Source of the DNA: Chlorobiota bacterium
GTDB lineage: Bacteria; Bacteroidota; Bacteroidia; Bacteroidales; JAADGE01
Direction of reading: 5' to 3'
Length of the DNA: 14,162 nt
NCBI GenBank assembly: GCA_030592825.1
Contig: JAUVIG010000053.1
Span: forward strand, 1 to 14,162
Position numbers and translations under genes: made by a program. Positions 7,594-14,112 of the stretch are shown here, piece by piece. The notes under the pieces were generated by a model, which worked only from the letters and a program-made list of their open reading frames with translations, did no database searches and was not told the origin of the DNA. Position 1 is the stretch's first letter. Every line of letters begins with the position of its first letter.

Positions 7594-8280
7594 TTAATCT
7601 CCCATATAATACAATCCTTTTATACTTAATTTTTCTCCTGTTACATCATAAGTGATAAGATCTCTTTCGTTTACCCAACCTGTTAACCCGAAAGGTGTTT
7701 TGATCATTAACCAACCGTCTTTTTCTATAAGTACTTCCACATCATAACCTTTAGGTAATACTGCAACTTTTTTGGTTTTGTTTATATCAGCATATAATGT
7801 CAGCAATGTGTTGGTTTTACTTTTCAGTCCGATATAGTAGGCAGCTTGTTTGACTTCAATCAAAGATTTGCCGGATAATTTAAACTTTCTTTTTTTATCA
7901 TATAATTGATTAGTTCTGCTGCTGCAATATATGTTTCCGTTGCCGGGTATGATCAATTGTTCGGCACCGATAAAAGCAATATGTGTATTATTTCCTGATG
8001 CTTCTTCAAGATATATGTTATAAGAAGGATCTTCGCTTGGACCGTAATCAAATGTTATTATATAGTATTTATCTGTATTTTTGTTGATCTTTGTTTTCAT
8101 CAGAACATATACTTCTATATAGTTTCCGTTATCTTCTTCTGTTGTATCTATAATCTCGGTAATTGACGGTTCGTATAATATATGCCCGTTAGTTTTAAAC
8201 TCTTTTAAGTATGAAAACGATTGCCCGAATGTTGAAAATGCAATGCCGATCAGCAATAGGATAAGTAATGAATTTTTCAT
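7594..8280 (-). CDS. Exported protein with C-terminal bacterial SH3-like (SH3b) domain
   Basis: 228 aa. Residues 1-19 (MKNSLLILLLIGIAFSTFG) form a signal peptide without a lipobox, so the product is probably periplasmic or secreted. The middle part (about 20-145) resembles nothing I recognise. Residues about 150-210 look like an SH3b domain: YIGLKSKTNTLLTLYADINK, VAVLPKGYDVEVLIEKDGWL and IKTPFGLTGWV, with the WLMIKT...GLTGWV ending typical of SH3b domains, which often bind peptidoglycan. A cell-wall-associated role is an inference. The gene stands between the rpsF promoter and ndk, 112 bases after the ndk stop, with its own possible -7 element, so it is probably transcribed alone. The start is fixed by the signal peptide and has no Shine-Dalgarno. 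Confidence 0.75.
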   Translation of the reverse strand: MKNSLLILLLIGIAFSTFGQSFSYLKEFKTNGHILYEPSITEIIDTTEEDNGNYIEVYVLMKTKINKNTDKYYIITFDYGPSEDPSYNIYLEEASGNNTHIAFIGAEQLIIPGNGNIYCSSRTNQLYDKKRKFKLSGKSLIEVKQAAYYIGLKSKTNTLLTLYADINKTKKVAVLPKGYDVEVLIEKDGWLMIKTPFGLTGWVNERDLITYDVTGEKLSIKGLYYMGD

Positions 8281-8312
8281 GGTTGAATGATTTTTAAATA
8301 ATAAATCTGACT

Positions 8313-8320
8313 CAAAAATA
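8313..8320 (-). promoter_or_regulatory. Possible -7 element for the SH3b-protein gene
   Basis: TATTTTTG on the - strand matches TAnnTTTG and ends 32 bases before the ATG. The -33 position, 19 bases upstream, holds only a T-run, so the promoter is incomplete. Confidence 0.4.
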
Positions 8321-8392
8321 AATATTTAAGTCGGGTATTAAAAAATTATATTCTTCGGATTATTCTTAATGTTCTGTCGATTCTATAGATAT

Positions 8393-8830
8393 TTAAATTA
8401 AACTGCCGTCAGCATTAAATCGTTCTTTTTTTGAGAAGAAAAATGAAACTTCAATTTCTGCATTCTCATCACTGTCAGAACCATGTACTGCATTTTCTTG
8501 GATATTTGTTGCATATAATTTTCTGATAGTTCCTTCTTCTGCATTTTCCGGATTTGTAGCACCAATCAATTTTCTGTAATCTTCAACGGCATTTTTCTTT
8601 TCTAAAACAGCTGCAATAATAGGTACTGAACTCATAAAGTCGGTTAATTCACCGTAAAACGGTCTTTCTTTATGAACTTCATAGAATTTTTCAGCTTCAG
8701 CTTTACTTAAACGCATCATTTTTATTGCTTGAATTCTAAACCCTGCATCAGTTATTTTTTCTATAATATTACCTGCATAATTTTTTTTTATTGCAGTAGG
8801 CTTAATCATTGTTAATGTTATGTTTCCCAT
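8393..8830 (-). CDS. ndk: Nucleoside diphosphate kinase
   Basis: 145 aa, typical of bacterial Ndk (about 140-150). It transfers the gamma-phosphate of ATP to other (d)NDPs through a phosphohistidine, balancing cytosolic nucleotide pools. Visible signatures are the N-terminal TLTMIKPTAI with Lys10 for phosphate binding, the Kpn-loop region (about 92-105), and the active-site block NAVHGSDSDENA with catalytic His116. The C-terminus EVSFFFSKKERF is also typical. It is divergent from nrnA over a 58-base region that holds overlapping promoter-like elements. The ndk-nrnA-gldI neighbourhood recurs in Bacteroidota, as far as I recall. No Shine-Dalgarno is present. Confidence 0.97.
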   Translation of the reverse strand: MGNITLTMIKPTAIKKNYAGNIIEKITDAGFRIQAIKMMRLSKAEAEKFYEVHKERPFYGELTDFMSSVPIIAAVLEKKNAVEDYRKLIGATNPENAEEGTIRKLYATNIQENAVHGSDSDENAEIEVSFFFSKKERFNADGSLI

Positions 8831-8850
8831 AATATTTGTTTTTATTTTTT

Positions 8851-8882
8851 AGCAAATGTAAAATATTTATTTAATATTTGCT
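8851..8882. promoter_or_regulatory. Divergent ndk/nrnA promoter region with 7-bp inverted repeat
   Basis: AGCAAAT (8851-8857) and ATTTGCT (8876-8882) are exact inverse copies. On the - strand TACATTTG (8860-8853) is a perfect -7 element for ndk. On the + strand AATATTTG (8873-8880) matches 7 of 8 bases and a further perfect TATATTTG lies at 8884-8891. No good TTTG sits 19 bases upstream of any of them. The inverted repeat may simply reflect two facing -7 elements. Confidence 0.5.
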
Positions 8883-8888
8883 GTATAT

Positions 8889-9935
8889 TTGAAGTCTGAT
8901 AAATTTGAAAAAGTGAAAAATATTCCCAAAAGATATTCTGAAGAGCTTGCTGAATTATTTTCTTCTAAAAAAAGAATCGCAGTTATAGGCCATCATAATC
9001 CTGACGGTGACGCAGTAGGCGGATCATTAGGCTTATATATAGTATTTAAAAATGCCGGATTTGATGTCTCAATAATAATGCCGTCCGAACTGACAGAATT
9101 TTTACTTTGGTTACCTGATTCCGAGGATATTGTTATTTATGATAAAGACAAAGATAAAGCAAGTCAATTATTGCTTAAAGCAGAAATTATTATTTGTGTA
9201 GATTTTAATGAAGCTGAAAGAGTCGGAAATGCACAAGAGGCTTTAAAAAAATCAGAAGCTGTTAAAATACTGATTGATCATCATCCTAATCCCGGAACTG
9301 ATACGGATTATATTTTTTCATTTACGGAGTATAGTTCAGCATCAGAGATTGTTTATGAGTTTATTGAATTAGTAGATTTTAAGCAATATATTGATAAAGA
9401 TGTTGCAAGCTGCATTTATACAGGAATTATGACGGATACTCTTAATTTCTCCGTAAATTCATCAAGAGAAGAAACATTCAAAATTGTGGCTGAACTATTA
9501 TCTTTCGGTATTAAAAAAGATAAAATATATGATAATGTGTATAATAATTTTTCTGTAGATCGTTTAAAACTTATAGGGTATATTTTGTATAAGAAGATGA
9601 AGATAATTAAAGGTGTAGATTTTTCTTATATGATCATAACAAAGGAAGAAATGGAGGAATTTAATTTTATTGACGGTGATCATGAAGGTATTGTTAATAT
9701 GCCTTTATCAGTATCAGATATTAATGCTTCAATTATTGCAATTGAAAAAGATGACTTTATTAAAGTTTCTTTAAGATCAAAAAAGGAGATTGATGTGAAC
9801 AGTTTGTCAAAAAGATTTTTTAACGGAGGCGGACATAAAAATGCTGCAGGAGGGAAAATTTATAAAAAAATTGAAGATACTGAAAGTTATATTATTGATT
9901 CCGTAAAGACATTTTTTAAGTTGCAGGATGATTGA
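8889..9935 (+). CDS. nrnA: Bifunctional oligoribonuclease / pAp phosphatase, DHH-DHHA1 family
   Basis: 348 aa from TTG at 8889, close to the usual family length. DHH-domain motifs run in order: HHNPDGDAVGG (35-45), Asp105 in VDFNEAERVG, DHH (130-132) and YTGIMTDTLNFS (177-188), all manganese ligands or catalytic residues. The DHHA1 substrate-binding domain ends with FFNGGGHKNAAGG (311-322). NrnA degrades 2-5-nt RNAs and dephosphorylates pAp in the cytosol. No ATG start exists: upstream the frame closes at 8859. TTG at 8889 overlaps a -7-like element, while GTG at 8913 follows an A-rich tract favoured in Bacteroidota and still leaves 26 residues before the first motif, so 8913 may be the true start. 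The stop lies inside the 8-bp repeat array. Confidence 0.93.
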   Translation: MKSDKFEKVKNIPKRYSEELAELFSSKKRIAVIGHHNPDGDAVGGSLGLYIVFKNAGFDVSIIMPSELTEFLLWLPDSEDIVIYDKDKDKASQLLLKAEIIICVDFNEAERVGNAQEALKKSEAVKILIDHHPNPGTDTDYIFSFTEYSSASEIVYEFIELVDFKQYIDKDVASCIYTGIMTDTLNFSVNSSREETFKIVAELLSFGIKKDKIYDNVYNNFSVDRLKLIGYILYKKMKIIKGVDFSYMIITKEEMEEFNFIDGDHEGIVNMPLSVSDINASIIAIEKDDFIKVSLRSKKEIDVNSLSKRFFNGGGHKNAAGGKIYKKIEDTESYIIDSVKTFFKLQDD

Positions 9936-10114
9936 ATGATTGAATGATTGAATGATTGAATGATATAATGTTTAAATGCTTGAATATTTAAAATTGCCTA
10001 TGGTCTGAAAAATTATATGCGTTTGAATATGAGAGAATTGTGTGCATCAAAATATATACTTTTATAAAAAATATTTTCTTTTTATTATAGCATTACAGCA
10101 TTTAAGCATTATCG
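9931..10114. repeat. Degenerate 8-bp repeat array with inverted second half
   Basis: Four exact copies of ATTGAATG (9931-9962) are followed in phase by ATATAATG, TTTAAATG and CTTGAATA (to 9986). On the - strand, CGATAATG, CTTAAATG, CTGTAATG and CTATAATA occupy 10114-10083 with an exact 8-base period. The two halves pair over 21 bases with 3 mismatches (9965-9985 with 10092-10112). The array fills much of the nrnA-gldI gap and overlaps the nrnA stop codon. The 96 bases between the halves hold nothing I recognise. Confidence 0.75.
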
Positions 10115-10187
10115 TATTTATTAATACAAATTGTAAAAAAAGTTTGCTGAAAAAACAAAGTTTCACAGGTTAATAGTATAGTAAATA

Positions 10188-10715
10188 ATGAAGATAATAT
10201 TCTTGATTTCAGTTTTATTAATTTTAGTTTCTTGTGAAAATTCTGAAACTACAAATCAACCTGTTTTTTATGATAATAATAAAATTGAAGATACTTTAAT
10301 AAAAGCTGTCAAATATCTTTTGGTAAGGGATAAAGAGCTGATACAGAGTTATGTGAAACGCCGATCTTGGAATATGCAAATATCAGAATCCGGATTATGG
10401 TACGAAGTATATAAAAAAACAAATAATAAAAAAGTTGAATTCGGAAATATTGTAAAGTATAATTATACTATTGAATTGTTAGACGGAACGCTATGTTATT
10501 CTTCCGACTCTACCGGTTTCGGAAATATTAAAATAGGCCAATCAGGTAAAGAATCCGGATTGGAAGAAGGCTTAATTATGATGCGAGCAGGAGAAAAAGC
10601 ACATTTTATTCTTCCGCCGCATATAGCACACGGACTGATAGGTAATATGGACAGAATTCCGCACAGATCAACTATCGTTTATGATGTTGAAATACTGAAT
10701 GTCGTTGATTTCTAA
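10188..10715 (+). CDS. gldI: GldI-like FKBP-type peptidyl-prolyl isomerase lipoprotein
   Basis: 175 aa lipoprotein: signal peptide with lipobox LVSC, lipidated Cys16. After a linker, residues about 70-175 form an FKBP domain: VKYNYTIELLDGTLCYSS, GLEEGLIMMRAGEKAHFILPPHIAHG, and a closing VYDVEILNV strand. GldI is a periplasmic-side lipoprotein needed for gliding/T9SS in Flavobacterium johnsoniae, presumably folding envelope proteins. The small size, the lipid anchor and the position after nrnA fit GldI rather than a generic FKBP, but a Bacteroidales relative may not confer gliding. The C25 peptidase elsewhere in the window is a plausible T9SS client. I found no convincing promoter or Shine-Dalgarno directly upstream; the gap before it holds the 8-bp repeat array. 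Confidence 0.82.
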   Translation: MKIIFLISVLLILVSCENSETTNQPVFYDNNKIEDTLIKAVKYLLVRDKELIQSYVKRRSWNMQISESGLWYEVYKKTNNKKVEFGNIVKYNYTIELLDGTLCYSSDSTGFGNIKIGQSGKESGLEEGLIMMRAGEKAHFILPPHIAHGLIGNMDRIPHRSTIVYDVEILNVVDF

Positions 10716-10775
10716 TCAGATAGGATTCTCGGCATAAAATTTGAGCTTGTAATATTAAACTTAAAATCAAACGCT

Positions 10776-11204
10776 ATGAGACTTAATAACATTAAATTTT
10801 TACTTCCGGTTTTTGCATTATTTCTAATGTCATGTCCTGATGAACCGGCACCGCTACAAACAGAAAAAGAGATCATTAAAGAAATTTCAAGAGAGTGGAC
10901 ATGCCAAGTAGATGAGGAAGGAGTTCCTTTAAACTTTAATGCAACAATTTCTGCTGATTCTAATAATGATACCAAAATTTTAGTGTATAATTTCCATAAG
11001 ATAGGAAATAGTGAAAAATTATCTGCAATAATAAAAACAGATCTTACTATTGAAATACCAAAGCAAACAATTAATAATCAGGAATTTATAGGCAGTGGTG
11101 AAATCTCAAATGATTATACACAAATAACTTGGGAATATACAATTGTATTTTCCGGCGGTACGGTAGATTGTTCCGGAACATATACATTCGGAACTACATC
11201 ATAA
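10776..11204 (+). CDS. Small lipoprotein of unknown function
   Basis: 142 aa. The signal peptide ends in lipobox LMSC with lipidated Cys20, followed by PDEP. The mature part is rich in predicted beta strands (REWTCQVDEEG, NFNATISAD, LTIEIPKQTI, TQITWEYTIVFSG) and has two more cysteines, in EWTC and VDCSGTY near the end, which could form a disulfide tying the first and last strands. This suggests a small beta-barrel or lipocalin-like fold, but I do not recognise the family. It follows gldI by 60 bases on the same strand and precedes a strong terminator, so the two may be cotranscribed. Lipid anchoring to a membrane is well supported; function is not. Confidence 0.75.
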   Translation: MRLNNIKFLLPVFALFLMSCPDEPAPLQTEKEIIKEISREWTCQVDEEGVPLNFNATISADSNNDTKILVYNFHKIGNSEKLSAIIKTDLTIEIPKQTINNQEFIGSGEISNDYTQITWEYTIVFSGGTVDCSGTYTFGTTS

Positions 11205-11245
11205 AGTGATTAAGGGCACTCCTAAAGTAATATTTATTCATTCGG

Positions 11246-11283
11246 AAAGGGTTAAACGAAATGATTTCGTTTAACCCTTTTTT
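11246..11283 (+). terminator. Bidirectional intrinsic terminator between the lipoprotein gene and obgE
   Basis: A perfect 16-bp stem (AAAGGGTTAAACGAAA at 11246-11261 with its reverse complement at 11265-11280) and a TGA loop are followed by further T residues on the + strand. On the - strand it begins 5 bases past the obgE stop, with a shorter T-run, and may end that transcript too. Confidence 0.88.
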
Positions 11284-11284
11284 A

Positions 11285-12274
11285 TTAACTGTTTATTGCT
11301 TGCCAAATCAAATCTTTAAGCTCGGTAATGCCTTTTTGAGTAACAGATGAAAAAAAGACATACGGCATTTCAGGAAGTTCAAGTTTCATTTCTTCAATAA
11401 GTTCATTATCCAACATATCAGACTTACTGACAGCTAAAATTCGTTCTTTATCAAGTAATTCAGGATTGTACTTTTCAAGTTCATTCAGAAGTATTTGGTA
11501 TTCACTTTTAATATCATCAGCATCAGCCGGAATCATGAACAACAATACAGAATTTCGTTCAATATGTCTTAAAAATCTTAATCCGAGCCCTTTTCCGTCA
11601 GCAGCCCCTTCAATAATACCCGGGATGTCTGCCATTACGAATGATTTATCTCCTCTGTAATTTACCATTCCGAGATTCGGTGCTAAAGTTGTAAATTCAT
11701 AGTTGGCAATTTTTGGTTTTGCTGCAGAAACAACTGATAATAATGTTGATTTGCCTACATTCGGAAACCCAACTAAACCAACATCGGCTAATACCTTAAG
11801 TTCAAGTATAACCCATCCTTCAGAACCTTCTTCTCCGGGCTGTGAGTATCTTGGTGATTGGTTGGTTGCTGATTTAAAATGAGTATTACCAAGACCACCT
11901 CTTCCTCCGTCCATTAATATTTGTTCTTCATCATGTTCTGTTATTTCAAATAAGAACTCTTCAGTTTCAGCGTCTTTAACAACGGTTCCTTGAGGTACTT
12001 CAATAATTACATCATCAGCTTCTGCTCCGAATTTATTATTTCCCGTACCCGGGTTTCCGTTTTTAGCTTTAATATGCTTTCGATATTTCAGATGCAGTAA
12101 AGTAAACTTGTGCCTGTTACCTTTTATAATTATATGGCCTCCTCTGCCGCCGTCACCACCGTCAGGACCGCCTTTTGCCGTTATTTTATCTCTGTAGAAG
12201 TGCATTGAGCCTGCACCTCCGTTACCGGATTTACAAAATATTTTTACGTAATCTATAAAGTTTGCTTCTGCCAT
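11285..12274 (-). CDS. obgE: Obg family GTPase (ribosome assembly / stress)
   Basis: 329 aa, typical of the short Bacteroidota Obg without a C-terminal OCT domain. The N-terminal Obg fold (1-160) is glycine-rich (KSGNGGAGSMHFYRDK, GGPDGGDGGRGGH). The G domain has Walker A GFPNVGKST (169-177), switch I YEFTTLAPN with G2 Thr, G3 DIPG (216-219), G4 SKSD (283-286, replacing NKxD, a substitution seen in many Obg proteins) and G5 SS (309-310). Obg associates with the 50S subunit late in its maturation and responds to (p)ppGpp. It is transcribed alone on the - strand, with a TACTTTTG -7 element about 27 bases upstream and no Shine-Dalgarno. Confidence 0.96.
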   Translation of the reverse strand: MAEANFIDYVKIFCKSGNGGAGSMHFYRDKITAKGGPDGGDGGRGGHIIIKGNRHKFTLLHLKYRKHIKAKNGNPGTGNNKFGAEADDVIIEVPQGTVVKDAETEEFLFEITEHDEEQILMDGGRGGLGNTHFKSATNQSPRYSQPGEEGSEGWVILELKVLADVGLVGFPNVGKSTLLSVVSAAKPKIANYEFTTLAPNLGMVNYRGDKSFVMADIPGIIEGAADGKGLGLRFLRHIERNSVLLFMIPADADDIKSEYQILLNELEKYNPELLDKERILAVSKSDMLDNELIEEMKLELPEMPYVFFSSVTQKGITELKDLIWQAINS

Positions 12275-12300
12275 TGATGATAATAATTATTTATAACGGG

Positions 12301-12308
12301 CAAAAGTA
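12301..12308 (-). promoter_or_regulatory. -7 promoter element of obgE
   Basis: TACTTTTG on the - strand matches TAnnTTTG exactly and is identical to the rpsF -7 element. No TTTG lies 19-21 bases upstream, so only half of the promoter is clear. Confidence 0.5.
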
Positions 12309-12516
12309 AGAAGTTTTATTAAAATTGATATTTTTTTATTGATAAGGCATTTAGATAAAAAATAAATAATACAATTAATTATTTATATATTTGTGTAAAT
12401 ATGGCACTTTTGTTTGTATATATAATTGTTAAGTTTCATATCAAGAGAAAAAAATACAATGTGAGATAATCTGAAATTCAAGCGAAAAAATATTTTTTTT
12501 GAAGTTTACATTTTAG

Positions 12517-12524
12517 TAATTTTG
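12517..12524 (+). promoter_or_regulatory. Possible -7 promoter element of the restriction-modification genes
   Basis: TAATTTTG matches TAnnTTTG and ends 23 bases before the methyltransferase ATG. The nearest TTTG upstream (12498-12501) is 15 bases away, shorter than the usual 19. The rest of 12275-12547 shows AT-rich filler, including a 9-bp inverted repeat at 12362-12386, and no recognisable control-protein (C gene) frame. Confidence 0.4.
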
Positions 12525-12547
12525 TTTCTGAATCAAATAGAAAATTT

Positions 12548-13486
12548 ATGCAAGTTAAAGAACCAATTAGTGAGTTTATTGAACATATATATCCAAATTC
12601 CTGTGAAATATTATTAGGTGATACTTTAAATCAATTAAAAAAGATTGAAGACGAAAAATTTGATTTAATAATTACATCACCGCCATATAATGTTGGTAAA
12701 GAATATGAGACAAAAACATCAATAGAAAAATACTTAAAACTTCAAGAAAAAGTAATTAACGAATTAGTTAGAGTTACAAGCAATAAGGGTAGTATTTGTT
12801 GGCAGGTTGGAAATTATGTTGAAAAAGGAGAAATATTTCCCCTTGATATTTTTTATTACCAATTTTTTAAAAACCTTGGTTTAAAGTTGCGAAACAGGAT
12901 AGTCTGGCATTTTGGACACGGATTACATGCAAGAAACAGATTTTCCGGTAGGTACGAAATAATTTTATGGTTTACAAAATCAGATGATTATATTTTTAAT
13001 TTAGATAATGTTCGTATTCCGGCAAAATATCCGGGGAAAAGGCACTTTAAGGGACCAAAAAAAGGTCAAATATCCGGAAATCCCAAAGGAAAAAATCCAT
13101 CTGATATTTGGGATATAGTTGTAAAGGACTGGGAAACCGGGCTATGGAATATTCCAAATGTAAAGTCAAATCATCCTGAAAAAACAACTCATCCGGCTCA
13201 ATTTCCGGTTGAATTGGTTGAAAGATGTGTGCTTGCATTAACAAATAAAAACAGTTGGGTGTTGGATCCTTATGCCGGTGTTGGAACAACAGCTATTGCA
13301 GCATTAAAAAATTACAGAAACTCTGTTGGAATTGAAAAAGAGCCGGATTATGTAAAATTAGCAAAAGAAAGGATTGAAAAATTAAAAGAAGGAAATTTAA
13401 AATTACGACCAATCAATAAACCAATCCATCAACCAAAACCTAATGATAAAATTGCGAAAATACCGGAAGAATGGACTAACTTATAA
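12548..13486 (+). CDS. Beta-class DNA methyltransferase of a type II R-M system (likely N4-cytosine)
   Basis: 312 aa. Catalytic motif IV TSPPYN (43-48) comes first and the AdoMet-binding motif I DPYAGVGTTAIAA (240-252) comes near the C-terminus, the beta-class order. The FDLIITSPPY context and the SPPY tetrapeptide favour N4-methylcytosine, though some SPPY enzymes make N6-methyladenine. THPAQFPVELVER (214-226) is the usual segment before motif I. The middle, rich in basic and glycine residues (about 160-185), is the probable target-recognition region. The endonuclease gene follows after 8 bases, so the pair is an operon with the methyltransferase first. The start at 12548 is the first ATG of the frame near the -7 element; no Shine-Dalgarno is seen. 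Base use does not stand out from its neighbours. Confidence 0.92.
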   Translation: MQVKEPISEFIEHIYPNSCEILLGDTLNQLKKIEDEKFDLIITSPPYNVGKEYETKTSIEKYLKLQEKVINELVRVTSNKGSICWQVGNYVEKGEIFPLDIFYYQFFKNLGLKLRNRIVWHFGHGLHARNRFSGRYEIILWFTKSDDYIFNLDNVRIPAKYPGKRHFKGPKKGQISGNPKGKNPSDIWDIVVKDWETGLWNIPNVKSNHPEKTTHPAQFPVELVERCVLALTNKNSWVLDPYAGVGTTAIAALKNYRNSVGIEKEPDYVKLAKERIEKLKEGNLKLRPINKPIHQPKPNDKIAKIPEEWTNL

Positions 13487-13494
13487 AAAGAAGT

Positions 13495-14109
13495 ATGAAA
13501 ATAGCACAAAAATATTCACATTTAAATGGCGAAGAATACTTAATTGTTCATCACAATAAACTTTACAAAGAAATAAAAAATGTTATTAAGAACATCAATG
13601 CTAACGATTTCAGAACAAAAGTCAGTAAAGAAAAAAGGAAGATTGGAAATAAACTTTTTAGTCCAATTGATTTAAACAAAGCATTTGATAAGGAATTTAC
13701 AAAGAAAAACTGGTCAGAAAGCAGGTATAATTACTACATTACATTGAATAGGGAATTAATGGAAAAAAGTGTTCTTATGTCTGCAAAAGAACAAAAACAA
13801 TTTCTTGTTGACAATGGAGAAAAAGAACCAATTTATAGTTATAACCAAACAGATTTTGTAAAAGAAAAACTTGCTGTTGAAGTTCAATTTGGCAAATATT
13901 CATTTGTTGCATATGACTTATTTGTAAAACATATGCTGTTCTATTCAGGTGGTGTAATTAATCTTGGAATTGAAATACTTCCAACAAAAAAGATGCAATC
14001 TGAAATGTCATCAGGAGTAGCATATTACGAAGGGGAAGTTTATAATGTTATGAGACAAGGCAGAAATAATCCACCTGTTCCTTTGTTAATATTGGGTATA
14101 GAACCTTAA
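13495..14109 (+). CDS. Type II restriction endonuclease of the BglII/BstYI family
   Basis: 204 aa, the size of BstYI-like enzymes. The N-terminus MKIAQKYSHLNGEEYLIVHH is typical of the family. The catalytic core is Asp120, Glu129 and Gln131 (TDFVKEKLAVEVQFGK), with the same D-8-E-1-Q spacing as the unusual BglII active site, where Gln replaces the common Lys. Further family blocks are KHMLFYSGGVINLGIEILP and VMRQGRNNPPVPLLILGIE. BglII cuts AGATCT and BstYI cuts RGATCY, so a GATC-centred hexamer is the inferred target; the flanking-base choice cannot be read. It is intact, directly behind the methyltransferase, and only 3 bases ahead of the next gene. Confidence 0.88.
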   Translation: MKIAQKYSHLNGEEYLIVHHNKLYKEIKNVIKNINANDFRTKVSKEKRKIGNKLFSPIDLNKAFDKEFTKKNWSESRYNYYITLNRELMEKSVLMSAKEQKQFLVDNGEKEPIYSYNQTDFVKEKLAVEVQFGKYSFVAYDLFVKHMLFYSGGVINLGIEILPTKKMQSEMSSGVAYYEGEVYNVMRQGRNNPPVPLLILGIEP

Positions 14110-14112
14110 AAA

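Noticed and set aside
8281..8392. Search for a terminator after ndk
   Set aside because: No hairpin with a T-run could be seen; ndk may read through into the SH3b-protein gene or end without an intrinsic terminator.
10712..10975. 87-codon open frame antisense to the small lipoprotein gene
   Set aside because: The + strand frame has a clear signal peptide and lipobox, while the antisense frame shows no domain or start signal.
12362..12386. 9-bp inverted repeat ATAAATAAT/ATTATTTAT upstream of the methyltransferase
   Set aside because: It is made only of A and T in an A/T-rich gap, so chance is likely; it is not evidence for an R-M control-protein operator, and no such gene is present.
12401..12469. 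22-codon frame MALLFVYIIVKFHIKRKKYNVR with a TATATTTG box just upstream
   Set aside because: A hydrophobic stretch with a basic tail is tempting as a small membrane peptide, but so short a frame is expected by chance in AT-rich DNA, and the -7 box is too close to the ATG for a normal leader and has no -33 partner.
13047..13289. 80-codon antisense frame in the methyltransferase gene
   Set aside because: It runs across conserved methyltransferase motif I on the other strand and has no features of its own.
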